Origin: Mesomycoplasma hyorhinis ATCC 17981
GTDB taxonomy: Bacteria; Bacillota_I; Bacilli_A; Mycoplasmatales; Metamycoplasmataceae
Length of the DNA stretch: 64,000 nt
Assembly: GCF_000383515.1 (NCBI RefSeq)
Contig: NZ_KB911485.1
Location: 58,341 to 122,340 of the forward strand
Direction: 5' to 3'
The notes under the pieces are model-generated. The model had not been told where the DNA came from and ran no database searches. It saw only the letters and a program-made list of their open reading frames with translations. Positions 32,260 to 47,851 of the stretch are shown here, piece by piece (position 1 is the first letter of the stretch; every line of letters begins with the position of its first letter). The translations under genes and the position numbers were made by a program.

Positions 32260-33855
32260 TTAAGCTGTTTTAGTAATGTTTTTAGCTCAGTCTATTTTAT
32301 TATATAAAATCTCATAAACTGCGAATTTTACTACATCAGACAAGTAGAAAATTAAGAAGGAAATTGGGAAGTTAGCTTCTGGACTTATGTTGATGTTAGG
32401 AGTAATTAAAAATACAACAATAACTAATCAAATAGTTTGCATTACACCAAAAGCAAATTCTCAAGTTGAAGAAATATTAGATTTTCCACCTGCTGGAATT
32501 ATTCTAATTGAAGTTAGCATTCACATTCACATTGGATTAAATACAATAATTACTCATCCACTGTAAAAGACTTGGTGTTTGAAGAAATTTGCAGCTAAAA
32601 ATTGTTGATTAATTAGTTTATTTTTTAATTGAGTTGCATCAGGATAAGCTTTTGCAAATTTTTGAGCTCATTCACCAACAACCTGATCTTTTGTAACATC
32701 AGGTTGTAGTGTTTCTTGGATTCCGTGTTCTATTCCACGGGCAAAGGAATCAATATGTAAAATAGAAATATTATAAATAGCTAATAAAGCAGATAAAATG
32801 ACGGCAAATAAAAATAAATACCCTTTTAAAACCTTGGCATTTCTTGTTGCTTCATCAATTTTATTTTGACCTAATAATCTACTTACAAAGATAGAAATAT
32901 TTGCTTGAATTGAAGAAAATGAAGAAGTTAGAGCTTGGATAATTGTGTTTGTTATCCCTAATATTGTAATAACTCCAATGCCTCAAGCTGCTTTTCATTC
33001 ACCAACTCCAATAGAACCTTGTGGAAAGCCTTGCGGTCAGATGAAAATACGAACAGAAGTTGCAATTGTCCCTCCTGTTGTGAGTAGAGCTCCAGTTATT
33101 CTTTTTGAAAACTGAACTCAAATAATTTTTGAAATCACAAAAGCTTTTCAAGGGATAAAAATAAAGTCTCTATTTTTGAAGAAAATGAAGACATATACAG
33201 TGATAAAAACAACTGCTCTTGCTATAACAGTAGCGATTGCAGAACCAACTGATCCTAATTTAGGAATTAAAATTAAGTTAAAAGTAATGTTGATTACTAA
33301 AGATAAAAATGTGAAAAACAGAGCACTTTTTAGTTGTTTCATTTCTCTTAAAATTAAGTTAGTTGAAAAGTTAAAAGAAATAATTAATCAAGATATAGCA
33401 ATAACTCTTAAATATAAAGAAGCCTGGTTAAGTGTATCTTGATAATTGGGATTATTATCAGCTGACTGATTACCAGAGACAACCTTAATCATTGCTACGG
33501 GATTTGACCAAGCTGCAATACAAAAAAATAGTACAAAACTAATCGTTAAAATATATCGTAAATTGTTGATTTCTCTACATTTTTCTACGTTTCTACTACC
33601 AAAATATTGACCAAATAAAATAGCAGAAACAAAGTTAACTCCTAAAATAAAAGAAAAACTTATTCCTGTTCAAGCATTAGCAAGTCCAAGTGCTGTAATT
33701 CCATTTTTAACTCCAGTAACCATAAAGTTGTCAACAAAATTGTTTATTGAAATTAAAAATGAAGCTAAAACAATAGGAATTGTAACTTTTGATAACTGAA
33801 TTAATTGATGTTTATCTGTAGGAAAAAAAGCTCTTATACTACGTAAAAAACTCAT
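32260..33855 (-). CDS. MATE-family efflux transporter
   Basis: 531 residues with about twelve hydrophobic helices. Starts MSFLRSIRAFFPTDKHQLIQ and runs into TIPIVLASFLISINNFVDNFMV, the MATE N-terminal pattern, with ALGLANAWTGISFSFILGV and repeated in the second half (ILGITNTIIQALTSSFSSIQ...). MATE proteins export drugs or metabolites with Na+ or H+. Starts 2 nt after the greA stop; likely co-transcribed. The stop at 32260 leaves 118 nt with no gene before the ECF S-component start. Confidence 0.85.
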
Positions 33856-33857
33856 TG

Positions 33858-34352
33858 TTAACTAAAGTCATTGTTGATGCTTAAAATTTGTACTGAGTAT
33901 TTTTCTGAAACATCAATCTCAACTTCTTCGCCTGCTTTTCTTCCAATTAAAGCTGAAGCTAAAGGAGAAAGGTTAGAGATTTTATTTTGAAAAGGATTAG
34001 CATCTAAAGAACCAACAATTTGTACATTATGACTTGTTTGGGTCTTTAAATTAAGGATAGAAACTTTTGAACCTATAGTAATTTCATCTGATTTTAATCC
34101 TGTATTTTCAATAAGTTTTGCTTTGGATAAAATAGATTCAATTTCTAAAATTCTAGCCTCAATAATTCCTTGTTTTTCTCTAGCTGCATCATATTCAGCG
34201 TTTTCTGAAAGATCACCTTGTTCTCTAGCAGATTTAATTTCATCAATTACTTTGTTTCTTTCAACATTAATGAGTTGGTTTAGTTCTTTTTTATAGGATT
34301 CTAAACTCTCTTTGGTTAAAAAAATTTCTTCTTTTTTATCTTTTAGATTCAT
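33858..34352 (-). CDS. greA: Transcription elongation factor GreA
   Basis: 164 residues. The N-terminal coiled coil (FLTKESLESYKKELNQL...) carries the tip residues GDLSENAEYDAAREKQ, in which the acidic D/E pair inserts in the RNA polymerase secondary channel; the C-terminal FKBP-like domain ends with NPLSPLASALIGRKAGEEV-type sequence. It rescues backtracked polymerase. RBS AAAGGA. Second gene of the leftward run. Confidence 0.96.
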   Translation of the reverse strand: MNLKDKKEEIFLTKESLESYKKELNQLINVERNKVIDEIKSAREQGDLSENAEYDAAREKQGIIEARILEIESILSKAKLIENTGLKSDEITIGSKVSILNLKTQTSHNVQIVGSLDANPFQNKISNLSPLASALIGRKAGEEVEIDVSEKYSVQILSINNDFS

Positions 34353-34405
34353 ATTAGTCCTTTCTCTTTAAATAATTGTGTATTTTTTTGCAAATTACAA
34401 TTTTA

Positions 34406-35062
34406 CTATTTTTTAATTATTAAAGAATAAAAATTTAAATCCACCTCATACTTAATAAAAGCAGATTTTAAGATTTTGATTAATTTAGTTTGTGATTTTT
34501 TGCTAATATTTCTAACAATCATTAATCCATCTTTTTTCAAATATTTAAAACACAAATCGAATGTTTCAACTATTTCTTTATCTTCAATACCATCGATTAA
34601 GTAAAAATCTTTTTCTTGACCAATTTTTTCAACAAAAGCAGTTTCTGGGGTTTGAAATTCCAAAAGTTGTTCTTGTTTTTTAAAATCCTGATTATCGATG
34701 TGGTTTTTAAAAATGAAGTTATTAGTTTTATTAATAATTGAAGAAAGAAAAAAACAAACACCAGCTTTTTCAAAAAAAACATTATTATTTAATTTATTTA
34801 ACGAAATTGTATTAATGATAAATTCTAATTCTTCAATGACTCAATTGTTGTTGACATTAAACAATTTATCAATATAATCAGCTTCGATTTTAGCTTCAGG
34901 GATGACTAAACTCTTGTTTATGTTTTTTCTATTTTCTTCCATTACTTGTTTAACTATTTTATTTTTTTTCTTTTGAGATCAAACTAAAGCAGCAGCACCA
35001 ATAGCTAATGAAACAAAAATTGAAGCAATTAAAAGTATTCTTAGCCAAGAAGGAATTTGCAT
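34406..35062 (-). CDS. Membrane-anchored putative methyltransferase-like protein
   Basis: 218 residues. One N-terminal transmembrane helix (about residues 8-30, LRILLIASIFVSLAIGAAAL) is followed by a basic stretch and a C-terminal region (FYLIDGIEDKE, FKYLKKDGLMIVRNI, YSLIIKK) resembling the last strands of a Rossmann methyltransferase; the SAM-binding glycine loop is not clear. Similar genes near greA are annotated as BC85_0335-family putative methyltransferases, which I give from memory. RBS AAAGGAAA. Confidence 0.6.
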
Positions 35063-35273
35063 TTTTTCCTTTCAATTTGTAAAGTAGAGTAAATTTTAAA
35101 CTTTTTTTCTAATTTTTATCGTTTTTCTATATTATAAATATAAAGAAAAAACACAATTAAAAAAAATGAAAAAAATATTTGGAGATTTTTATTTTTTAGT
35201 TAAAATATTGTTTACCTACTTTTTACAGAGGAAAAAATATAAAAAACTGTAGGATTTTTCCAAAAGTTGAACT

Positions 35274-35321
35274 AAAAAAAAAAAAAAAAATATTTTGAAA
35301 TAATTTTTTTTAGTGTATACT
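35274..35321 (+). promoter_or_regulatory. rRNA operon promoter with A17 upstream tract
   Basis: A run of 17 A (35274-35290) lies just before TTGAAA (35295-35300), a 15-nt spacer and TATACT (35316-35321). The A tract is placed like an UP element for the polymerase alpha subunits. Transcription would start near 35328, about 95 nt ahead of 16S. The rest of 35063-35273 is AT-rich leader with no gene. Confidence 0.6.
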
Positions 35322-35423
35322 TATAGTTGCTCGTTAAAACCGAAGCAAGAGAAACGAAACTTAGATCTTTCAAAACTAGATACGAATCTAAAATTAAAAC
35401 AAAACCAATTTATTAAACACGCA

Positions 35424-36950
<1,527 letters not shown>

Positions 36951-37208
36951 TACGGAGTACATTAGTCTTAATTGACTTATTACATAATCGATTCGTGTCT
37001 AGTTTTGAGAGCTTTAAGTTCTCAATTATAGTTCTTTGAAAACTGAATAGCAAATAACAATATGATTAACTTCATATTTATTATTTCAACGATCTTTTTT
37101 ATAACCGAGTTTAATTTTTAAATTAAATTTCTAAAATAGATTACCAATATTAAAATACCTTAAGATATTTATCTTTAGCAATAATAGGCAATATTAAAGT
37201 TGTATTAA
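36951..37208 (+). other. 16S-23S spacer with processing signals, no tRNA
   Basis: 258 nt with no tRNA gene. It contains TAGTTCTTTGAAAACTGAAT (from 37028) and TAGCAATAATA (37176-37186), both matched by near-perfect inverted copies after 23S, so the 23S precursor is framed by a long stem (RNase III type). Confidence 0.75.
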
Positions 37209-40100
<2,892 letters not shown>

Positions 40101-40133
40101 ATGTTAGTATTCTTAAGATATTTTAATACTAAA

Positions 40134-40165
40134 TATTATTGCTATTCAGTTTTCAGAGAACTATC
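40134..40165 (+). other. 3' half of the 23S processing stalk
   Basis: TATTATTGCTATTCAGTTTT and the following CAGAGAACTA pair with the spacer copies near 37028-37052 and 37176-37186 (one G-U or mismatch in 25 nt). This frames the 23S and explains the near-identity of the flanks. Confidence 0.7.
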
Positions 40166-40167
40166 TT

Positions 40168-40192
40168 AAGGGCAAGAAATTGTCCTTTTTTT
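40168..40192 (+). terminator. rRNA operon terminator
   Basis: GGGCAA/TTGTCC hairpin with a GAAA loop, followed by T6. First strong terminator after 23S. The 79 nt from here to 40271 hold a TATAAT box and RBS of the next gene. Confidence 0.85.
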
Positions 40193-40271
40193 ATTGTTGA
40201 AGTATAGAAAACAAATTGTTGTTAATAAAAATTAAATTTGTTTTATAATAAAACAAAAAAAGAAGGAAATT

Positions 40272-41246
40272 ATGAATACAAATGCTTTTAATTGAAGAGG
40301 AAATCAAATTGATTTTGCAGATAGTAAGGTTGTATTTTTTCTAATAGTAGCAATTGCATTTTTGGTTTTATTTTTAATTTATATTTTAAGATTTAAAATT
40401 AGAAATTTTTACAATGATCACCCAATCATAATTAAATATTTATTTAAATTTGTAGCAATTGCGATTTTCTTATTTTCTTGAGTAAGTAGAGTTGTAGTTT
40501 TAGAAAGTTATGATTATATTTACAAATGAGAATACTTACCGCTGCATTTGTGTAGGTTGATGATGGTGGTTGTAGTTGTGGTTTTATTCTTTAATAAAAT
40601 TGAGTATATTCGCTTTTTTGTTATTCCTTCATTTTTAGGTGCATTTTTAGCTCTATTATTTGCTGATATTTCAAGAACTAACGATACTATTTTAGATGAT
40701 CTAGCATATAACAAAGGCTCAACAATAACTTGATCACGTCAAGGGATAGATTGAGGTTATGATTCTTATTTATTTTGAGAATATTTAATTACACACTTAA
40801 TCGTTTTAATTTTTCCATTTTTACTACAAATGATGCAATCTAATAAATTTAGAATTACAAGCAAAGTAGTATTACAATCTGCATTTATTATCTTTGTTTG
40901 TGTAATTTTAATGTTTACACTTAATTGAACCTTTAGCGCAGTTAGTGAATCTACTCACAACATAAAATATCAAATTGCTTACAATGCAAACTGATTCTAC
41001 TTTGGAAAAAAAGGTTTAGCAGTACTAGGAGTTATTTCACAATGACCATATCAACTCTTTAGTCTTAGCATTATTTTCTTTTTAGCCTTTTGAATAATTT
41101 GAATAATCACTATTTTTATCAAAAGCTTTGAATTTGAAGACAAAAAAATTAGATTACATAATTTCAAAACCACTTTTAAAGACAATTGAGAAAGATTTGA
41201 TAATTTCTTCAATTTCAAACAAGGTTGTTTACACGAAATTGATTAA
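40272..41246 (+). CDS. YwaF-like (TMEM164-related) integral membrane protein
   Basis: 324 residues with about seven hydrophobic segments, read through at least ten UGA Trp codons, so it is invisible under the standard code. A TM2-TM3 loop region EYLPLHLCRLMMV matches the conserved LPLHLC signature of the YwaF/TMEM164 (TIGR02206) family, whose biochemical role in bacteria is unclear (mammalian TMEM164 is a phospholipid acyltransferase). The FLIVAIAFLVLFLIYIL opening helix and Trp-rich loops fit. RBS AGAAGGAAA. Own transcript, ending at the terminator 41288-41335. Confidence 0.75.
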
Positions 41247-41287
41247 TTAAAGTTATTTTTAATAAATTTACAAAAAAATATTTTATT

Positions 41288-41335
41288 AAAAAACCTAAAG
41301 AAAAAGCTTCTTTTTGCTTCTTCTTTAGGTTTTTT
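41288..41335 (+). terminator. Terminator after the YwaF-like gene
   Basis: Fifteen-base perfect stem (41288-41302 with 41321-41335) AAAAAACCTAAAGAA/TTCTTTAGGTTTTTT. Confidence 0.85.
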
Positions 41336-41366
41336 CAATACACAAATGTGGTAAAATACTATAACT

Positions 41367-41858
41367 ATGAACCTTATAAAACAACAGCTATTAGACTACA
41401 TAGATAAAAAATTAGCTAGATTAACAAGAAACAAAATTCTTGCTTTTCAATTCTCAAGATTAATTAAATATATTTCTTTAGTTGCAAGTTTATCCATTGT
41501 AATTCTAGCTGCAGTTGTTATTTATTTAGAAATACTCAGATACAATAAGATCCCTGTTGCTACAAGAAAACCTTTTTTTCAAGAACTAGGTCTTACCATT
41601 GTTTTAGCAACATTTATAGTTTTAACCTTCATTTTAAACATTTTTTTAGGTGTTTATAAAGAAATAATGAAGTATCATGATTTCAAAAAAGCACAGCGCG
41701 AGCTAAATTATATTTACTTAAAAATTGAATCAGATCCTAATTATTCATACGAAACTTTTGAACTAGATTTTAAAGAAATTAATGATTTTTATTTAGCAAA
41801 AAAAGATGTTTCTAAACTTAAGTTGCTGAAAAAAGCAATTTTAGGAGTGAAAAAGTAA
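41367..41858 (+). CDS. Small membrane protein 1 of a three-gene operon
   Basis: 163 residues. Basic amphipathic N-terminus (LARLTRNKILAFQFSRLIKY), then two membrane helices (about 38-60 and 75-98) and a charged cytosolic helical tail. Resembles DUF4231-type proteins in outline only. Stop overlaps the next ATG (TAATG). A TATACT-like region (near 41354) upstream gives a short leader. Function unknown. Confidence 0.7.
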   Translation: MNLIKQQLLDYIDKKLARLTRNKILAFQFSRLIKYISLVASLSIVILAAVVIYLEILRYNKIPVATRKPFFQELGLTIVLATFIVLTFILNIFLGVYKEIMKYHDFKKAQRELNYIYLKIESDPNYSYETFELDFKEINDFYLAKKDVSKLKLLKKAILGVKK

Positions 41859-42367
41859 TGTTAAAATCAGTTAAGCTAACAAGTAGTGGTTTGGAATTTG
41901 CAAATTATCTTTATTCCAAAACTTCAAAAAAAGCCAAAATTTACCAAATCATTTTTTGAAGTTGTTCTTTATTTGCGATCTTTTTTGCATTTTTTGCAGC
42001 TATTATGGGTGTGTTTAAACTAGCTTCTTCTCGACTTGAAGAATTTAAGCCCTTTGCTACTATTTTTCAAATTACAGATACTAGTGGAGATAAACCAGTT
42101 GTTGTTGACCAATGACCTATTTTTACTTTATGAATCAACATTATTTTAAGTATTGTAAATGGATTAATTGCTCTGTTTTTAGTCAAAAATAAATGAATTA
42201 GAAACAAAGAACTCAACAATTTTTTAGGATTAGAATTAATTTTATTCCACGCTAAAGAAGGAAAATACAAAAACAATCCAAATCCTGAACTTACTTTATT
42301 AGAAAAGGTCAATGACTATTTTGGTAACATTAGTCGATTAAAAGCTAGAGAGGAAAAACATGAGTAG
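41858..42367 (+). CDS. Small membrane protein 2 of the operon
   Basis: 169 residues through six or more UGA Trp codons. Hydrophobic segments near 28-52 and 87-108, with a soluble loop (KPFATIFQITDTSGDKPV) between them and a charged C-terminal helix (NPELTLLEKVNDYFGNI). Overlaps the previous gene by one stop base (TAATG) and the next by 8 nt. No known family. Confidence 0.7.
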
Positions 42368-42746
42368 AGAAAGTGAAATTAATAGAATAAAAGAACAAAT
42401 TTCTTTTCTTTCAAAAAAAGCCAGAATTTCAAAATCTATTTTTATTATCACTAGCATTATTTTGATTTTAATGGCAGCTTTTAATGGAATTTTATCTGCT
42501 TACTCTATAGCTAAAAATCCTAATTTAACAGCAGTTCGTTTATTTGTGGCCATAGCTTTTTTAAACGCTATTATTGCTTTTTTAGCAAGTATTACAAGTT
42601 TTTTTGTTTTTGATAATATATACAACAAAAACTCTAAAAAAATTGAATTTTTAATTGAAAAAAGAAAAGAATTAGAGAAAAATGCAAATATTAATTTAGA
42701 TGATTTAGTTATACAAATTTCTAACATTAAAGTTGATTCAGAATAA
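42360..42746 (+). CDS. Small membrane protein 3 of the operon
   Basis: 128 residues: short charged start (MSRESEINRIKEQI), two helices (about 25-48 and 62-86) and a Lys/Glu helix (KKIEFLIEKRKELEKN). Same TM-hairpin plus charged helix design as the two genes before it, so these may be diverged tandem duplicates or subunits of one complex. Starts 8 nt inside the preceding gene. Confidence 0.7.
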   Translation: MSRESEINRIKEQISFLSKKARISKSIFIITSIILILMAAFNGILSAYSIAKNPNLTAVRLFVAIAFLNAIIAFLASITSFFVFDNIYNKNSKKIEFLIEKRKELEKNANINLDDLVIQISNIKVDSE

Positions 42747-42774
42747 AAAAAGAAGGAAAAGTTCCTTCTTTTTT
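42746..42774 (+). terminator. Terminator of the three-gene operon
   Basis: AAAAAAGAAGGAA / TTCCTTCTTTTTT directly after the stop codon of the third gene. Confidence 0.85.
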
Positions 42775-42901
42775 CTTTATCTTTGATATTTTTGTTGCAA
42801 TAAAAAAATAATTTAATTTTTTTGTATATAATTAGCATATTATTTTTTATTTAAATTAGACACATTTTTTAAAAATATTTATATTTTTAGTAGAAAGAGT
42901 G

Positions 42902-44743
42902 ATGAATAAAACTATTTCTTCTTCACCATTTAAAAATAATAATTATTTTAAATTTTTATTTAAAATAATTTTCAAAAAATACAGTACTTTTGCTTTGCCA
43001 ATTGTATCTTCCTTTTTAACTTTAATTTTAGCTCTTGTAGCTTTTTTTACTTCTACTTCCAGTAAGACATTCTTAATTTTTACTTATATAACTTTATTTA
43101 TTAATCTACTTTTTACAGTAGTTTATAGTTCATATAAATTTTTAAATATTTTCAAAGATTTAAATAATCAAGGAATAGATCTTATAACTTTTACAAAACC
43201 ATATACTAGAAAATATATCATTGTAACCAAAATTTTATTTTTGATTTTTTTAGCTAGCATATGATCTTTACTTTTTTACATAAATTTCACCATTTTTTTT
43301 CTTATTAATATCAAATATATAGATCAAGTCAATATGTTTTATATTTGAGCTTTCTTTTCACCACTTTTTACTTTTTTAATTTTTGGTTCACTTTCAGGAT
43401 TGTTAGTTTTAAAATTTAGTTCAAAAGTTTCTTTAAGTTTACCAATTTTAGTTTTTACACCTTTACTTTTTTTAGGTAGTGTTCCTGCTTTTTATTCAAC
43501 ACCAACTAACGAAAAATTAGCTCAATATTTTAATCTCAAATACCCAAATACTGATTCAAATACAATTTTAAGAACAGAAAAATTTTACTTAAATAACAAT
43601 AAAGATAACTACTATTTAATTCCAAAACAAGTAGACAATCTCTTCTTAGATCAACAACAAATTAACTTCTTAAATGAAGCAAAAAACAAATCACAAAACT
43701 CTGCAACACTATGACAAGCTTTTTCTTACATTTTAGTTCCTTATCAATTTATCAACATTTTTAATATCAAAGATGAAGATGCTATTAAAAGTCTAGGACA
43801 AACAAATGAAAATGCTTTAAGTAACTACATTTATTACTCTAATTTGCAAACAGCTGAAAATAATTATTCTATTCAAAATTCAACACAAGAACTTAAAAAA
43901 TACGATGTTTTTGTAAATAATAAACTTTACAAACAAGCTTATTTAATTCCAGGTTCTTTAAAAAACAATACACAATTTGAAGGAAAATTAGATAATCGAG
44001 AAATTATTTATGCAAATGAAAATGCAAGTAATTCAGATGTGGTATTCCCAGAAGATGAAGAATCTTCACCAATAAATTCATCTCTAGTTGGTAGATTAAA
44101 ATGAAAATATATTAAAGAAGTTTTAGAATCACCAGCTTTTTTAAAAACAGCTAAACTTTTCTTCACTAAGATAAAATCAAATGCAACTAAAGCAGAAATT
44201 TTGAATGAAATATCTTCATTTTTAAAAGAAAGTTCAAGTTTTAATTATTCTCAAATCCATGATGAGAAAACAGCAGTTTTAAAAAATAAAATCAATATTG
44301 AAGAAGTTCAATCAATAACAGAAAAGAAAATTTATATAGCTACTTCGCTAATTTATTACTTATTTTTTAACGATCCAAGATCCCAAATTTTAGATACTTT
44401 ATTAAAAAATGAACTTCAAAATTATGATCCAGAAACCTTCAAAATCAAGATAAATGATCAAATTTATAACATAGGAGGATATGCTTCTTATACTCCACAA
44501 TCCAAAATTGTACAAAGACCTACAGATAGCACCACTAATAGTCCAAAAGAAGAAAAAATTGTTTATCGTTACGATTTAACACCAAGTGATAACTTTTTAT
44601 TCCAACCAGTTATTGACCTTGTTGAAGTTCACCCAATAAACAAAGCTTTGCAAAAACCAGTATTTTTAGTTTTATGAATCATAATTGCAAGTGGTTTATT
44701 AATAGGAATATATATTTTATATAGTAGAAAAGATTATAAATAA
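42902..44743 (+). CDS. ABC-2-like permease with large extracellular domain (cluster A)
   Basis: 613 residues. Five N-terminal hydrophobic helices (about 22-46, 52-74, 104-124, 140-165, 170-190) are followed by a 370-residue extracytoplasmic domain and a last helix (about 583-605). A cytosolic loop between TM2 and TM3 (NQGIDLITFTKPYTRKY) recalls the coupling region of ABC-2 exporters. The ectodomain carries conserved stretches shared with the paralogue at 49865 (YLIPGSLKNNT, ATSLIYYLFFND, GGYASYTPQ). GTG at 42899 is a possible alternative start; ATG 42902 preferred, RBS AGAAAGAG. TAATG overlap with the ATPase gene shows they are a transporter pair. Confidence 0.8.
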
Positions 44744-45459
44744 TGAACACAGTAGTTTTAAAAGTATCAAATCTTAATAAAATTTATAAAAATTCTAATA
44801 GAGGAGTTCAAGATATTAATTTTGAAGTTCACAAAGGGCAAATTCACGCTTTTATAGGTGAAAACGGTGCTGGTAAAACAACAATTATCAAATCCATAGT
44901 AGATGCTTATAGAGACTATCAAGGTGAAATTTTGATTAATGGCTTTTCTAACAAGACTCCTGATGCTAAAAAATTTTTAGGATATGTTCCTGAAAAGTCT
45001 TTATTTCCTAAAGAATTAAAAACAAAAGAATATTTAATTTTATTAGCAACACTTTCAAATTTGGATAAACAAAAAGCAAGCAAAGATATTGATTTATTTT
45101 TATCTTCATTAAATATTCAAGATCTTGCAAATGCAAAACCATATGATTTTTCTTCAGGTCAAAAAAGAAAAATTGCATTAATTCAAGCTCTAATTCACGA
45201 TCCAGAATTAATTATTTTAGATGAACCCTTAGCTAATCTAGATCCCACAAGTAGATTTGATTTTATCCAAATCATTCAAAATCTTAAAAAAGAAGGAAAA
45301 ACTATTTTTTTAAGCAGTCATAATCTTTCTGAAATTGATCACATAGTAGATTCAGTTACTTTAATAAATAAAGGAAAAATTTACTACACTGGAGCAAAAA
45401 ACCAAAATCTAAATGATCTTTACTACAATCAAGTCATAGAAGAACAAATAAAGGAATAA
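44743..45459 (+). CDS. ABC transporter ATP-binding protein (cluster A)
   Basis: 238 residues, one nucleotide-binding domain. Walker A GENGAGKTT, Q-loop region, signature SSGQKRKIALIQ (SGQ variant), Walker B LIILDEPLANLD and H-loop LSSHNLSE with His present. Sequence type is that of exporters of the CcmA/DrrA kind. It should drive the adjacent permease. The ATG overlaps the permease stop; the stop is one base before the lipoprotein start region, so it is one transcript. Confidence 0.93.
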   Translation: MNTVVLKVSNLNKIYKNSNRGVQDINFEVHKGQIHAFIGENGAGKTTIIKSIVDAYRDYQGEILINGFSNKTPDAKKFLGYVPEKSLFPKELKTKEYLILLATLSNLDKQKASKDIDLFLSSLNIQDLANAKPYDFSSGQKRKIALIQALIHDPELIILDEPLANLDPTSRFDFIQIIQNLKKEGKTIFLSSHNLSEIDHIVDSVTLINKGKIYYTGAKNQNLNDLYYNQVIEEQIKE

Positions 45460-45460
45460 T

Positions 45461-47851
45461 ATGAACAAAAAACTCCCGTTAATTTTTAGTTTTTTTGCAA
45501 TTTCTCATTTATTTGTAGCTTGTGCTACACCTAATCTAGTTTCCTTTAAAAATGAAGAAAAAACTCAAAATAATAACCCAGAAAGCCAGTTCTTAAATCC
45601 TAGTTTATCTCGCTTGTTAGACTCTGTTTATGAAGTAGAACCAACTGCAAATGAATTCAAAACAAGTCAAAGCTATAAAACCAAACAAAGTCAAAGAACT
45701 CTTGAAAAAAATGACTTGATTTTAAAGCAATTAAACTTAGATACTAACAAAACTTTAGAAGAATTAAAATATTCTTTTTCCTTTGTTAATCCCGCAGTTT
45801 TTGTCAATGATAGATTTTATGATAGTAAGTTAACAATTGTTTTTTCTAAAAATAATATTTTAAGAAACTTTACAAAAAATTGAGTGTTTATTCTTCAAAA
45901 TATAGATAAATTTTACTTTGCTTACAATCCATACAAAGGTAAATACATTTCTTTTAAAGATGAAGATAAAGACTTTAATAATACCACAAACAAATTTATA
46001 ACTTTTGATAGTAACAATTTTCAATTTTATAAATTTAAACAATTCCCAAAATCTGATTATTATACAAATGAATATGTTTATTATTTAGTTTATGACAACA
46101 ACAAAATTATTAAATTATGAACATTTGAAAAAGATAATGTTATTTTAGCAAGATTAGATTTTGAAGTTTTAGTATTTGATAAACCAATTACTTCTTTAGG
46201 TCAATTTTTAAGTGAACTTGAAGAAGAATCTAAAAATTTTGAACAAAATAATCTAAATAAAAAAATTAAAGCCGAACAAGCTTTATTAACCCCATCAGAA
46301 AGTAATCCAACTTATAAACCAGTTTTATTTGATGATAGAGATAACATAAACACAAACAAAGGCTCAGATGGTGGCGATGGAAATGATAGCGGCTCAGGCA
46401 CTGGATCAAGTTCTAATAATAATTCTGGATCAACTAATCAAAAAGATACAACAAAAAAAGATACAAATTCTAGTGATTCCAACGAAGAAGATATCAAAGA
46501 TGAAGATATAGATGATGCTTTTTTTGATAGTAAAGAATGAGAAGAATTTACAAAAAATAAAGATAATTTAAACTCACCTGATTTGCAAAAGAAAAAAATA
46601 GAATTGTATAAAAAGTGAAAAAAAGAGCATCCAAATGGTTCAAATTCAGACAATCAAGACACTGACATTTCTAGTGAAGCTGATTCAAGCACAAAGTCTA
46701 ATAATTCACAAAACTCTACAGAAAATGAAGAAGAATCAAGTTCAAGTGATCAAAATAACACTGATGACGACGATGACGTTTTTAATCCTGATTCCAAATT
46801 AACTTTAGAAGAAAAATTGGAAAAAATTAAAGAACAACAAACAATTGAATTTAATAAACAAGCAACCCAAAGAGAAAAAGCTAAATATGATGTTTTTAAA
46901 GATTCATATTATTTAACATTACTTTCAAGTTTAGACTCTTTAGAACAAAAATGATCTTATAAAAGATTTGCTTTTCGAGATGTTGTAACTTCAGTAATTC
47001 AATTAAAAAGAAATGTTGTAAATCAACCACAAAATCCAACTACTGAACAAATTCAACAAACTACTGATTTTGATAAATTTATTAATCATAACAAAGATGT
47101 TCTAAACAAAAATGAAACAATTGAAGAAAAAACAACACAAAATGTTTATGAAGTAATAAAAAAAGCTGCTTATAATCAAAACAACTTAGCTTGAGAAACT
47201 TTCTTGAAAACACAAGAAGGTAAAGAAAATGAAGAAAGAATTCTAAAAGAACTCAAAGAACTGCAAAAACAACTTCCTAAAAATATCAAAAATTTTAGTA
47301 AAGAACATAAAGATATTTTTGACAAACTAGAAAAATTTTATTCAGATAATTGATTATTCATTCTTCAAAATTTAGATAAATTCCAAATTAAGTTTTCTAA
47401 TTGATATTATTTTCCTGAACAATTTAATACTGTAGAAAAAGTAAAAGTACATCATTCTCAAAAATTTTTAGATGAACTAAATTCTTTGGACGATGCAGGA
47501 GATTATTACTTTGTGAATAATAATTTAGAAAGTATTCATGTTGGAGATGCTTCTGTTCAATCAACAACTTATAAAGATTTTTATATAGTTAAAAATAATG
47601 CACTGATTAACATTAAAGTAGTTTTAAATGATGGAAAATCTGCAGTAACTTTTAATCCATTAATTTATTACTTTCCTAAAGCTAGAACTAAATTATCAGT
47701 TAAGATTTTAACCGAAATTTTCCATCAAGCACTTTATCACCAAATCCAAAGATTTTATGATGCTTTTGAAAATGATTTTATTCATAAACATAGATATGGT
47801 TTTGTGGCACAAATGCTTCTAGAATTAAAAGGAGATAAAAATGAGAATTAA
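45461..47851 (+). CDS. Large lipoprotein with two aromatic motifs (cluster A)
   Basis: 796 residues. Signal peptide ends at lipobox FVAC (Cys 21). Two copies of a W-[LV]-F-I-L-Q-N-[IL]-D-K-F motif: KNWVFILQNIDKFYFAYNP near residue 140 and DNWLFILQNLDKFQIKFS near 630, each followed by Phe/Tyr-rich strands. A central low-complexity, Gly/Ser/Asp-rich linker (SDGGDGNDSGSGTGSSSNNN near 305) separates two halves. It matches the half-length lipoprotein of cluster B up to about residue 550. NCBI-style names for such proteins are aromatic motif or aromatic cluster surface proteins (from memory). Outer-face protein linked to the ABC exporter. Read through many UGA codons. Confidence 0.8.

Noticed and set aside
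36951..37208. tRNA genes in the rRNA spacer
   Set aside because: No GGTTCGA-type T-arm or cloverleaf seen; the spacer holds only processing stems.
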